NCBI GenBank assembly: GCA_936924235.1
Contig: CAKZHN010000539.1
Span: 1 to 20,915, forward strand
Reading direction: 5' to 3'
Length of the DNA stretch: 20,915 nt
Source of the DNA: an uncultured Rhodoplanes sp.
GTDB taxonomy: Bacteria > Pseudomonadota > Alphaproteobacteria > Rhizobiales > Xanthobacteraceae
Made by a program: the position numbers and the translations under genes. The notes under the pieces were generated by a model that saw nothing but the letters and a program-made list of their open reading frames with translations, made no database searches and was not told the DNA's origin. Below are positions 14,431 through 20,915 of the stretch, piece after piece. Each line of letters opens with the position of its first letter. The stretch's first letter is position 1.

Positions 14431-15096
14431 ATGGCACATAACCGCACCGCTTCGACTTCATCGCTTCGTCCCGAAAGCCCCGGCGCTCCGGCCGGCGCCC
14501 GGGCGCAGCGCGCCGCCGAGCGCCGGGACGCGATCCTCGCGGCGGCGCTCGACGAGTTCGCGGCGGAGGGCTTTGCCGCCGCGCGGCTCGACGACGTCGC
14601 CAAGCGCGCCGGCGTCGCCAAGGGCACGATCTATCTCTACTTCGCCGACAAGGAGACGCTGTTCCAGGAGCTGATCCGTACCCAGCTCAGTCCCGTGGTC
14701 GGCGGGGTGATCCACGCCTCGCATGCCGACATTCCGCTGAAGGTGTTCGCAGGGCAGCTCCTCGAGGTGTTCGTGCGCGAGGTGCTCGGCACCCGGCGCA
14801 AGGACGTGATCCGGCTGATGATCACGGAAGGGCAGCGCTTTCCCAAGCTCGCCGAGTTCTACTTCCACGAGGTCATCGCCCCGGTGATGGAGGCGGTCCG
14901 CGCGCTGATGCGCCGCGCGCTCGAACGCGGCGAGCTGAAGGACGACGCGCTGATCCGGCATCCGCAACTGCTCGCTGCGCCCGGCATCATGTCGATCGTC
15001 TGGGGCGGGCTGTTCGAACGGTTCGAGCCGCTCGATGTCCGCTCGCTGATGCGGGCGCATTTCGAGATCATGTTCGGCAAGGAGAATGCGCCATGA
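14431..15096 (+). CDS. TetR/AcrR family transcriptional repressor
   Basis: A 221-residue one-component regulator. The N-terminal DNA-binding domain spans about residues 28-75, with RRDAILAAALDEFAAEGF and the helix-turn-helix LDDVAKRAGVAKGTIYLYFADKETLF. The rest is a helical ligand-binding domain of TetR type. A 29-residue flexible Ala/Pro/Arg-rich leader precedes it. No SD is seen before the ATG at 14431, because the operator ends 3 bases upstream, so translation may be leaderless or nearly so. The stop overlaps the ATG of the membrane-fusion gene (ATGA). It probably represses itself and the exporter and is released by an exported compound. The layout resembles the E. coli cecR(ybiH)-ybhGFSR operon. 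Confidence 0.94.
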   Translation: MAHNRTASTSSLRPESPGAPAGARAQRAAERRDAILAAALDEFAAEGFAAARLDDVAKRAGVAKGTIYLYFADKETLFQELIRTQLSPVVGGVIHASHADIPLKVFAGQLLEVFVREVLGTRRKDVIRLMITEGQRFPKLAEFYFHEVIAPVMEAVRALMRRALERGELKDDALIRHPQLLAAPGIMSIVWGGLFERFEPLDVRSLMRAHFEIMFGKENAP

Positions 15097-15899
15097 ACGC
15101 GCTTCTCAGACGTATGGTTCTTCTGGTCGCGCTGGGCGGCGCTTCGCTCGCGCTCGCTGCCTGCACCGACGGCCGCGATCCCGGCTTCCAGGGCTGGGTC
15201 GAGGCCGACCTGATCTTCGTCAGCCCCGACGAATACGGCCGCGTCGAGACGCTCGCGGTCCGCGAGGGCGACGTCGTCGAGAAGGGCGCGCCGCTGTTCA
15301 CGGTCGATCCCGACATCCAGCAGTCGAATGTCGACATGGCGCAGGCCTCGGTCGCCAACGCCCAGGTGGCCTATGACCGCGCCCAGACGCTGCTCAAGAC
15401 CGCGGTGGGCTCGCAGAAGGCATTCGACGACGCCGAGGCGACGCTGCGCACCGCGCAGGCGCAGCTTGCCACCGCGCAGACGCGGCTGATGCGCCGCAAG
15501 ATGGCAAGCCCGGTCTCGGGCTCGGTGCAGCAGATCTACTATCGCCCGGGCGAACTCGTGCCCGCCGGCCGACCGGTGCTGGCGCTGCTGCCGCCCGGCA
15601 ACATCAAGATCCGGTTCTTCGTGCCGGAAACCGAGCTGCCCAAGATTTCGCTCGGCCAGCCGGTGTCGGTCTATTGCGACGGCTGCAAGGCCACGGTGCC
15701 GGCCCGCGTCACCTTCATCTCGCGCACGTCGGAGTTCACGCCGCCGGTGATCTACAGCCTCGATGAGCGCTCCAAGCTCGTCTACCTGATCGAGGCGCGC
15801 ACCGACATGCCGGGCGAATTGCGAGTCGGCCAGCCGGTCGATGTCCATTTCCGCGAAGCCCTGGTCGGGGAGGCCAGCACCGAAGGACCCAAGAAATGA
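15093..15899 (+). CDS. HlyD/YbhG-like membrane-fusion lipoprotein of an ABC exporter
   Basis: A 268-residue periplasmic adaptor. A hydrophobic N-terminus ends in a lipobox LAAC (residues 21-24), predicting lipid attachment at Cys24. Then come the barrel-sandwich half GRVETLAVREGDVVEKGAPLF, a coiled-coil hairpin (about residues 75-140, heptad-like Ala/Gln/Leu), the second half ASPVSGSVQQIYYRPGELV, and a beta-barrel domain. Such proteins join an inner-membrane pump to the outer membrane. It overlaps the TetR stop by 4 bases and the ATPase start by 4 bases, so it belongs to a tightly coupled operon. No outer-membrane TolC-like gene is nearby. Confidence 0.92.
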   Translation: MNALLRRMVLLVALGGASLALAACTDGRDPGFQGWVEADLIFVSPDEYGRVETLAVREGDVVEKGAPLFTVDPDIQQSNVDMAQASVANAQVAYDRAQTLLKTAVGSQKAFDDAEATLRTAQAQLATAQTRLMRRKMASPVSGSVQQIYYRPGELVPAGRPVLALLPPGNIKIRFFVPETELPKISLGQPVSVYCDGCKATVPARVTFISRTSEFTPPVIYSLDERSKLVYLIEARTDMPGELRVGQPVDVHFREALVGEASTEGPKK

Positions 15900-16840
15900 C
15901 CGCCGCGCCGGAGCACAACGGCGAGGTCGTCATCGACGTGCACGGCCTCACCAAGAAGTTCGACGGCCGCGCCGTGGTCCGCGACCTGTCGATGCAGGTC
16001 AAGCGCGGCATGATCTACGGCTTCCTCGGGCCGAACGGCTCCGGCAAGACCACCACCATCCGCATGCTGTGCGGCCTGCTCACGCCCGACGAAGGCACCG
16101 GCACCTGCCTCGGCTACGACATCCGCACGCAGACCGACAAGATCAAGCGCCAGGTCGGCTACATGACCCAGCGCTTCAGCCTCTACCAGGATCTATCGGT
16201 GCGCGAGAACCTGGAGTTCGTCGCGCGGCTCTACGCCGTGCCGGACGCGACCCAGGCGGCGCGCGACATGATCGCCCGCCTCGGCCTGCAGGGCCGCGAG
16301 GAGCAGCTCGCCGGCTCGCTGTCGGGCGGCTGGAAGCAGCGGCTCGCGCTCGGCGCCTGCACGCTGCCCAATCCGAAGCTTCTGCTGCTGGACGAGCCGA
16401 CCGCCGGCGTCGACCCCAAGGCGCGGCGCGAGTTCTGGAACGAGATCCACGCGCTCGCGGCGCAGGGGCTCACGGTGCTGGTCTCGACCCACTACATGGA
16501 CGAGGCCGAGCGCTGCCATGAGATCGCGTATATCGCCTACGGCACGCTCTTGACCCACGGCACGGTGGAGCAGGTGGTGGCCGAGTCCGGGCTCCTGACC
16601 TACACGGTGTCCGGCGGCGACCTGCCGAAGCTGTCGACCGCGCTTTCCGGCAAGCCCGGCGTCGACTCGGTCGCGCCGTTCGGCACGAGCCTCCACGTCT
16701 CCGGCCGCGATCCGGAGAAGCTCGAAGCCGCCATCGCGCCGTACCGCGACGACGCGGAGCTGCACTGGACCAAATCCGAGCCCTCGCTCGAAGACGTGTT
16801 CATCGACCTGATGGGCCGCGCCAAGGACAATTTCCAATGA
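15896..16840 (+). CDS. ABC transporter ATP-binding protein (ABC-2 exporter)
   Basis: A 314-residue ATPase with every motif intact: Walker A GPNGSGKT (45-52), Q-loop Gln92, signature LSGGWKQRLALG (from 142), Walker B LLLLDEPTAGVDP (162-174), and H-loop His199 in STHYMDEAERC. The C-terminal 80 residues are the accessory domain common in ABC-2 (drug/YbhF-like) ATPases. E. coli YbhF carries two ATPase domains in one chain; this one has a single domain and would act as a homodimer. It overlaps both neighbours by 4 bases. Confidence 0.95.
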   Translation: MTAAPEHNGEVVIDVHGLTKKFDGRAVVRDLSMQVKRGMIYGFLGPNGSGKTTTIRMLCGLLTPDEGTGTCLGYDIRTQTDKIKRQVGYMTQRFSLYQDLSVRENLEFVARLYAVPDATQAARDMIARLGLQGREEQLAGSLSGGWKQRLALGACTLPNPKLLLLDEPTAGVDPKARREFWNEIHALAAQGLTVLVSTHYMDEAERCHEIAYIAYGTLLTHGTVEQVVAESGLLTYTVSGGDLPKLSTALSGKPGVDSVAPFGTSLHVSGRDPEKLEAAIAPYRDDAELHWTKSEPSLEDVFIDLMGRAKDNFQ

Positions 16841-17964
16841 GCGCGCTCACCGACAGCCTGCTCCGCACCCGCGCGATGCTGATCAAGGAGTTCATCCAGC
16901 TCAAGCGTGACCGCGTCTCGTTCGCCATGATCATCATGGTGCCGCTGATGCAACTCCTGCTGTTCGGCTACGCCATCAACGCGACGCCGCGCGACCTGCC
17001 GACCGCAGTGCTGCTCCAGGAGAACAGCGATCTCGGCCGTTCGGTGCTGAAAGCACTGGTGAACACCAAATACTTCAAGGTCACCCGCCAGGTCCGCGAC
17101 GAGGCCGAGTTCGACCGCGTGCTCGCCGCAGGCGAGGTGCTGTTCGCGATCGAAATCCCGCGGAACTTCGAGCGCGCGGTGCGGCGCGGCGAGAAGCCGG
17201 CGATCCTGGTGGCCGCCGATGCCACCGATCCGGTGGCGTCGGGCTCGGCGATGGCGGCGGTGAACCAGATGGTGCAGACCGCGCTGGTGCACGACCGCGG
17301 TCTGCCGGACACCGGCACGCCGCTGTTCGAGGTGCGCACCCACGCGCGCTACAATCCCGCCGCCGCGACGGCGCTCAACATCGTGCCTGGGCTCGTCGGC
17401 ACCATCCTGACCATGACCATGCTGATCTTCACCGCGCTGTCAGTGACGCGCGAGATCGAGCGCGGCACCATGGAAAGCCTGCTCTCCATGCCGATCACGC
17501 CGGTCGAGATCATGATCGGCAAGATCGTGCCCTACATCATCGTCGGCTTCGTCCAGGCGAGCCTGATCATCGGCATCGGCATTGGATTGTTCGGCGTGCC
17601 GGTCATGGGCAGCCTCTCCATGCTCGCCTTGCTCAGCACGCTGTTCATCGCGACCAACCTGTCGGTCGGCTACACCTTCTCGACGGTGGCGCAGAACCAG
17701 CTGCAGGCCATGCAGATGTCGATGATGTTCTTTCTGCCGAACATTCTGCTGTCCGGCTTCATGTTCCCGTTTGCCGGCATGCCGCAATGGGCGCAGTGGA
17801 TCGGTGAGGCTTTGCCGCTGACGCATTATCTGCGCATCGTGCGCTCGATCATGCTGAAGGGCTCGACCGTCAGCGATCTGCGTTACGACACGCTGGTGTT
17901 GGCCGGCCTGATGCTGGTCGCGATGCTGATCGCGGTGACGCGCTTCCGCCGCACGCTCGACTGA
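16837..17964 (+). CDS. ABC-2 type exporter permease
   Basis: A 375-residue inner-membrane protein of the ABC-2 type (YbhS/YbhR/YhhJ-like). The first membrane segment is at about residues 29-48, followed by an extracytoplasmic domain of about 135 residues, then five further hydrophobic segments from about residue 187 to 370. The loop REIERGTMESLLSMPITPVEI after the second segment and the FMFPFAGMPQWAQWIGEALPLTHYLRI region are family hallmarks. Only one permease gene is present, so it probably dimerises, unlike the two-permease E. coli Ybh system. The gene ends 6 bp from the convergent AraC gene. Substrate unknown; cationic drugs are possible by family. Confidence 0.94.
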   Translation: MSALTDSLLRTRAMLIKEFIQLKRDRVSFAMIIMVPLMQLLLFGYAINATPRDLPTAVLLQENSDLGRSVLKALVNTKYFKVTRQVRDEAEFDRVLAAGEVLFAIEIPRNFERAVRRGEKPAILVAADATDPVASGSAMAAVNQMVQTALVHDRGLPDTGTPLFEVRTHARYNPAAATALNIVPGLVGTILTMTMLIFTALSVTREIERGTMESLLSMPITPVEIMIGKIVPYIIVGFVQASLIIGIGIGLFGVPVMGSLSMLALLSTLFIATNLSVGYTFSTVAQNQLQAMQMSMMFFLPNILLSGFMFPFAGMPQWAQWIGEALPLTHYLRIVRSIMLKGSTVSDLRYDTLVLAGLMLVAMLIAVTRFRRTLD

Positions 17965-17970
17965 GCGGGA

Positions 17971-18819
17971 TCAGCGGCCGATCAGCTCGCGCAGCGGCTT
18001 GCCGAGGCTTCGTCGCACCATCGCCGAAAACGCGCTCGGGCTGGCATAGCCGACCGATGCCGCGGCTTCGCCGACCGACGCGCCGTTGGCGATCCGCGCC
18101 ATGCCGTCCACGGTGCGCAGCCGGGCCCGCCACTCGGCGAAGCTCATGCCGGTTTCACCACGAAAAAGGCGCGCCAGCGTGCGGCGGCTTGCACCGGCCT
18201 GTTCGGCCCAGCCGTCGAGGTCGAGATCGATCGCGCAGTTGCCCAGCAGCGGACGCGCCACGCGCAGCACGCGCGGATCGCGCGGCATCGGCACGGTCAG
18301 GCTCTGATGCCGCAGCCGGCCGAGTTCGGTCAGGATCAGTTGCGCGATGACGGCGCCGCGGCTGCCGTCCGCGTAGTCTTCCGGCTCCTCGAGCGCCGCG
18401 AGGATCAGCTCGCGCAGGAGCCGCGAGACTTCCACCATCGCCGCTTTGCCGGGCAAGTTGCCGCAATGCTCGGGATCGATGTAGAGCGTGCGGACCTCGA
18501 CATGGCCCTTCATGCTGGTGATGTGGGCGAGGTCAGGCGGCACCCAGAGCGCGCGAGCCGGCGGCACGATCCAGACCGAGTTCTTGGTCTCGACCCGCAT
18601 GATGCCGCTGATGGCGTGCAGCAACTGCCCCCGGCGATGCCGGTGCAGCGGAATTGTCTCATCGAGGCGGGTCGAGGCCTGCGCCACCACCGGCCGCGCC
18701 GAGGCGTCGAGATCGCTTCGGTAGACCGGCTTCTGATTTGCAGGCTTTCGATTGGCAGACTTGTGCCCAGCAGGCTTGGCGCGTCGGCGGAGTTTTGTGG
18801 GTTTTCGAGCTTGGCCCAT
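17971..18819 (-). CDS. AraC family transcriptional regulator
   Basis: A 282-residue regulator. After a basic leader (RRRAKPAGHKSANRKPANQK, with a KSANRKPANQKP near-repeat) comes a cupin-like sensor domain with IPLHRHRRGQLLHAISG (about residues 56-72) and WVPPDLAHI. The C-terminal AraC DNA-binding domain has two helix-turn-helices, DLDGWAEQAGASRRTLARLF (about 200-219) and SVGEAAASVGYASPSAFSAM (about 238-257). The ATG at 18819 was chosen because the frame runs on upstream antisense to the MFS gene without good start evidence; no SD precedes it and the intergenic palindrome reaches it. Divergent placement 72 bp from an MFS gene suggests that it controls that transporter. Confidence 0.93.
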   Translation of the reverse strand: MGQARKPTKLRRRAKPAGHKSANRKPANQKPVYRSDLDASARPVVAQASTRLDETIPLHRHRRGQLLHAISGIMRVETKNSVWIVPPARALWVPPDLAHITSMKGHVEVRTLYIDPEHCGNLPGKAAMVEVSRLLRELILAALEEPEDYADGSRGAVIAQLILTELGRLRHQSLTVPMPRDPRVLRVARPLLGNCAIDLDLDGWAEQAGASRRTLARLFRGETGMSFAEWRARLRTVDGMARIANGASVGEAAASVGYASPSAFSAMVRRSLGKPLRELIGR

Positions 18820-18849
18820 TTGCGACGAAAATCGGCCGAACGTCGCAAA
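18819..18849. promoter_or_regulatory. Compound palindrome between divergent AraC and MFS genes
   Basis: TTTGCGACG (18819-18827) and CGTCGCAAA (18841-18849) are perfect 9-base inverted arms around a 13-base spacer that itself contains the palindrome TCGGCCGA (18832-18839). It fills the AraC-proximal part of the 72-bp divergent gap and reaches the AraC start codon. An operator acting on both genes is the simplest reading. Confidence 0.55.
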
Positions 18850-18891
18850 ATGGCAAGTGCTAATCTCCGCCCGCCGAAAGGAATCGCACCG

Positions 18892-20112
18892 ATGAACGCC
18901 GACGCCGCGCTGGCCGAGAGAAACCGAAAAATCACCATCGGCTTCAACAACTTCGCGCACGCGGTCGACCATTACGTGATGCTGATCTTCCCGACCGTGG
19001 TGATCGGCCTCGAGGCGGTCTACGGCCGGCCGTACTCCGAATTGTTGGCGCTCGGCACCGCCTCGTTCTTCGCCTTCGGCATCTTCTCGCTGCCGGCCGG
19101 CTGGATCGCCGACCGCTGGAGCCGCCGCTACATGATGGTGGTGTTCTATATCGGCTGCGGGCTCAGCTGCGCGGCTGCGGCCGTATCGCCAAACTTCGTC
19201 ACGCTCGCGATCGCGCTGTTCGCGCTCGGCGTATTCGCCTCGATCTATCATCCGGTCGGCACTGCGATCGTGGTTGCGGCTGCGGTCAACCGCGGCCGGA
19301 CGCTGGCGCTGAACGGCGTCTGCGGCAATGTCGGCGTGGCGCTGGCGGCCGGCATCACCGCGAGCCTGACCTACTGGATCGGCTGGCGCGGCGCCTTCCT
19401 GGCTCCCGCCGTGATCTGCATCGCGACCGGCATTGCCTACTTCATCATGGTGCCGGACGATCGCGCGCAGAAGGCCGGCCGTAGCGCCGCGCCGGACGTA
19501 CGGCTGTCGACCGTGATCATGCTGACGGTGTTCGGGCTGTTCATCCTGATCGGCACCACCGCGGGCCTCGTGTTCAACACCGTCACCATCGCGTTGCCCA
19601 AGGTGGTCGACGAGCGGATCGGCAGCGGCATCTCGCTGGTCGCGGTCGGCAGCATCTCGACCGCGATCTTCCTGTGCGGCGCCGTCGCGCAGTTCACCAT
19701 GGGCCGCATCCTGGAGCGCTACCCGGCGCATCTCGTGTTCGCCTTCACCGGGCTGATGCAGTTCGTCGGCGTGGTCTGGGTCTGCTACGCCACCGGTTAT
19801 TCGCTGCTCGCCGCGCTCGCCTTCGCCATGGCCTTCATCTACGCCCAGGTCACGGTCAACGACTTCGTCATCGCCCGCTACACCGCGGACGCCTGGCGCG
19901 CGCGGGTCTACGCGGTGCGCTACTTCATCACGTACCTGATTTCGGGAGCCGCGATCAGCATGATCGCGTTCCTGCACAGCCGTGGCGGGTTCGACCTTGT
20001 GCTCTCGGTCACGGCCGTGATTGCCATGGGCTTCGTCTTCGGCACCGCAGCCGTCGCGTTGCTCGTCAACGGCGTCGAGCGCGACGCCAAGGCGATGCAG
20101 CCGGCCGAATAG
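18892..20112 (+). CDS. Major facilitator superfamily (MFS) transporter
   Basis: A 406-residue inner-membrane carrier with about 12 hydrophobic segments. The family motif between segments 2 and 3 is present as GWIADRWSRRYMM. NFAHAVDHYVMLIFPTVVIGL forms the first segment, with His and Asp residues, and IYHPVGTAIVVAAAVNRGRTLALNGVCGNVG follows. The HP-G pattern faintly recalls fosmidomycin-resistance-type carriers, but the substrate cannot be told. Start 18892 has SD AAAGGA 9 nt upstream; an in-frame ATG at 18850 would add 14 residues and overlap the palindrome. It is divergent from its probable regulator (AraC) and ends 6 bp from the convergent DUF488 gene. Confidence 0.93.
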   Translation: MNADAALAERNRKITIGFNNFAHAVDHYVMLIFPTVVIGLEAVYGRPYSELLALGTASFFAFGIFSLPAGWIADRWSRRYMMVVFYIGCGLSCAAAAVSPNFVTLAIALFALGVFASIYHPVGTAIVVAAAVNRGRTLALNGVCGNVGVALAAGITASLTYWIGWRGAFLAPAVICIATGIAYFIMVPDDRAQKAGRSAAPDVRLSTVIMLTVFGLFILIGTTAGLVFNTVTIALPKVVDERIGSGISLVAVGSISTAIFLCGAVAQFTMGRILERYPAHLVFAFTGLMQFVGVVWVCYATGYSLLAALAFAMAFIYAQVTVNDFVIARYTADAWRARVYAVRYFITYLISGAAISMIAFLHSRGGFDLVLSVTAVIAMGFVFGTAAVALLVNGVERDAKAMQPAE

Positions 20113-20118
20113 CCGCAT

Positions 20119-20634
20119 TCAGATAAGGGCCGGGACCAGATCGACCACGTCCGCGCCGGTGCGCTCGTTGACGATCTCGGCGATGCGGCTCCGGTGACAG
20201 CAGGCCTGGTCTCGTTCGAAACAGAGCAGGCACACGGTCTCGCCGGACTTCACGATGGAGATCAGCTCGTCCATCGCCTCGATGGCATCCGGCGTCGTCA
20301 AGTGCCTGGCATAGATTTTCCAGAGCGACTCGAGCTTGCCGGCGCGGGCGGCTTGCCGTCCATCGTCCGGCGTGCCGAGCTTCTGCAGATGCAGATAGGC
20401 GATGCCGTTCTCGTCGAGGATCGCGGCGAACTGCCGCTTGGAAAAGCCGGGCTTGCGCGAGGCCGCAACCGCACGGGTGTCGACCAGGAGCTTGACCTTG
20501 GCGCGCTTCAGTTCGGCGATCACCGCGTCAGGCTTGGCCAGCTCGTAGCCGATGGTGAAGAGCTTTGACGGCTTCTTCTTTCGCGTCTTCGTTGCCGAAG
20601 CCGTCTTGGCCTCCGCTTTTTTGACCTTGGCCAC
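20119..20634 (-). CDS. DUF488 family protein
   Basis: A 171-residue cytoplasmic protein of the DUF488 family, whose function is unknown. After a Lys/Ala-rich leader (residues 1-22) comes KLFTIGYELAKPDAVIAEL, then VDTRAVAASRKPGFSK, YLHLQKLGTP, and the conserved C-terminal CLLCFERDQACCHRS, with Cys135, Cys138, Cys145 and Cys146 possibly binding metal. The start is GTG at 20634, with SD AAGGGA about 7 nt upstream inside the end of the DUF72 gene. It follows the DUF72 gene by 3 bp, so they form an operon; DUF72 and DUF488 genes often occur together. Confidence 0.9.
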   Translation of the reverse strand: MAKVKKAEAKTASATKTRKKKPSKLFTIGYELAKPDAVIAELKRAKVKLLVDTRAVAASRKPGFSKRQFAAILDENGIAYLHLQKLGTPDDGRQAARAGKLESLWKIYARHLTTPDAIEAMDELISIVKSGETVCLLCFERDQACCHRSRIAEIVNERTGADVVDLVPALI

Positions 20635-20637
20635 AGG

Positions 20638-20915
20638 CTATCCCTTGAGCTTCTCGATCAGCGCCATGGCGCCGGCCGGCGCGCGGATCTTGCCCTCGTG
20701 GATCACGTAGGCGAACACGTCGCGCGGCTCGGCTTTCAGCTTGTGCTTGCTGTCGACACGCTCGAGGTCCTTCGGCTCCTTGCCGTCGGCCCAGCTCTGC
20801 AGGCGCTTGGTCCATTCGCCGATCTGTTTCGGCGGATAGGCGGTCGGCACGTCGTCCTCGCCGCGCTGCAAGCGCGCATAGACGAAGTCGCTGGTGACGT
20901 CGGGGATATTCGGAT
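20638..20915 (-). CDS. DUF72 family protein, C-terminal fragment (cut by window edge)
   Basis: The minus-strand frame runs off the right edge. It reads PNIPDVTSDFVYARLQRGED, then VPTAYPPKQIGEWTKRLQSW, and ends in GKIRAPAGAMALIEKLKG. The TSDFVYARLQRG and W-rich helix match the C-terminal end of DUF72 (YecE-like, TIM-barrel) proteins, of unknown function. About 92 residues are present; the N-terminal part lies outside the window. Internal TTG or ATG codons should not be taken as the start. It is translated just before DUF488. Confidence 0.85.
   Translation of the reverse strand, partial: PNIPDVTSDFVYARLQRGEDDVPTAYPPKQIGEWTKRLQSWADGKEPKDLERVDSKHKLKAEPRDVFAYVIHEGKIRAPAGAMALIEKLKG

Noticed and set aside
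18721..18780. Imperfect short tandem repeat in the AraC 5' end
   Set aside because: It encodes only a degenerate KSANRKPANQKP linker. It looks like low-complexity coding sequence rather than a separate element.
18307..18891. Upstream extension of the MFS frame to 601 residues
   Set aside because: It is antisense to AraC and unlike an MFS N-terminus. The start at 18892 has a good SD.
18820..20118. Upstream extension of the AraC frame to 715 residues
   Set aside because: The extra 433 residues are antisense to the MFS gene and compositionally aberrant. The real protein begins near 18819.
1..20915. CRISPR arrays, insertion sequences, phage genes, tRNA or rRNA
   Set aside because: No regularly spaced repeats, transposase or integrase motifs, or RNA-gene signatures were seen on either strand.

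Overview
The window is about 21 kb of GC-rich, gene-dense DNA. Protein content and operon style suggest an alphaproteobacterium of the Hyphomicrobiales (Bradyrhizobium / Xanthobacteraceae type). This is judged from the look of the proteins, not from a database search. The first 34 bases are not genomic: they match the Illumina TruSeq read-2 adapter with one mismatch, so the window begins at an artificial contig end.

Bases 35-3854 hold aromatic-compound genes. There is the C-terminal remnant of a ring-hydroxylating dioxygenase alpha subunit, its beta subunit, and a periplasmic Bug/TctC-type solute-binding protein. Facing them on the minus strand is pcaB (3-carboxy-cis,cis-muconate cycloisomerase) with an unusual proline-rich tail of about 170 residues.

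Bases 4059-13791 are a molybdenum-hydroxylase operon read left to right: coxG, coxS, coxL, coxM, coxD (MoxR AAA+), coxE (VWA), a two-gene split XdhC, a small secreted protein of unknown function, and a MoeA-like/MobA-like fusion protein. The S-L-M order and the AYRGAGR active-site loop of CoxL both indicate a form II (CO-dehydrogenase-like) enzyme rather than the form I enzyme proven to oxidise CO, so its substrate is open. The structural genes make the [2Fe-2S], Mo and FAD subunits. CoxD, CoxE, XdhC and the MobA-like fusion probably load and modify the molybdopterin cytosine dinucleotide cofactor. Strong hairpins sit at the coxG/coxS and coxM/coxD junctions.

Bases 13886-14266 encode a small cysteine-rich exported DUF4189 protein. 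Bases 14408-17964 are a compact efflux operon: a near-perfect TetR operator abutting a TetR regulator gene, then a lipoprotein membrane-fusion protein, an ABC ATPase and one ABC-2 permease. Bases 17971-20112 are a divergent AraC regulator / MFS transporter pair sharing a 72-bp gap that contains a compound palindrome. The window ends with DUF488 and a truncated DUF72 gene on the minus strand.

No rRNA, tRNA, CRISPR array, insertion sequence or phage gene was seen. No gap between genes exceeds about 205 bases. The best candidates for something little described are the form II Mo-hydroxylase beside ring-degradation genes, the low-GC secreted gene inside its operon, and the PcaB tail.
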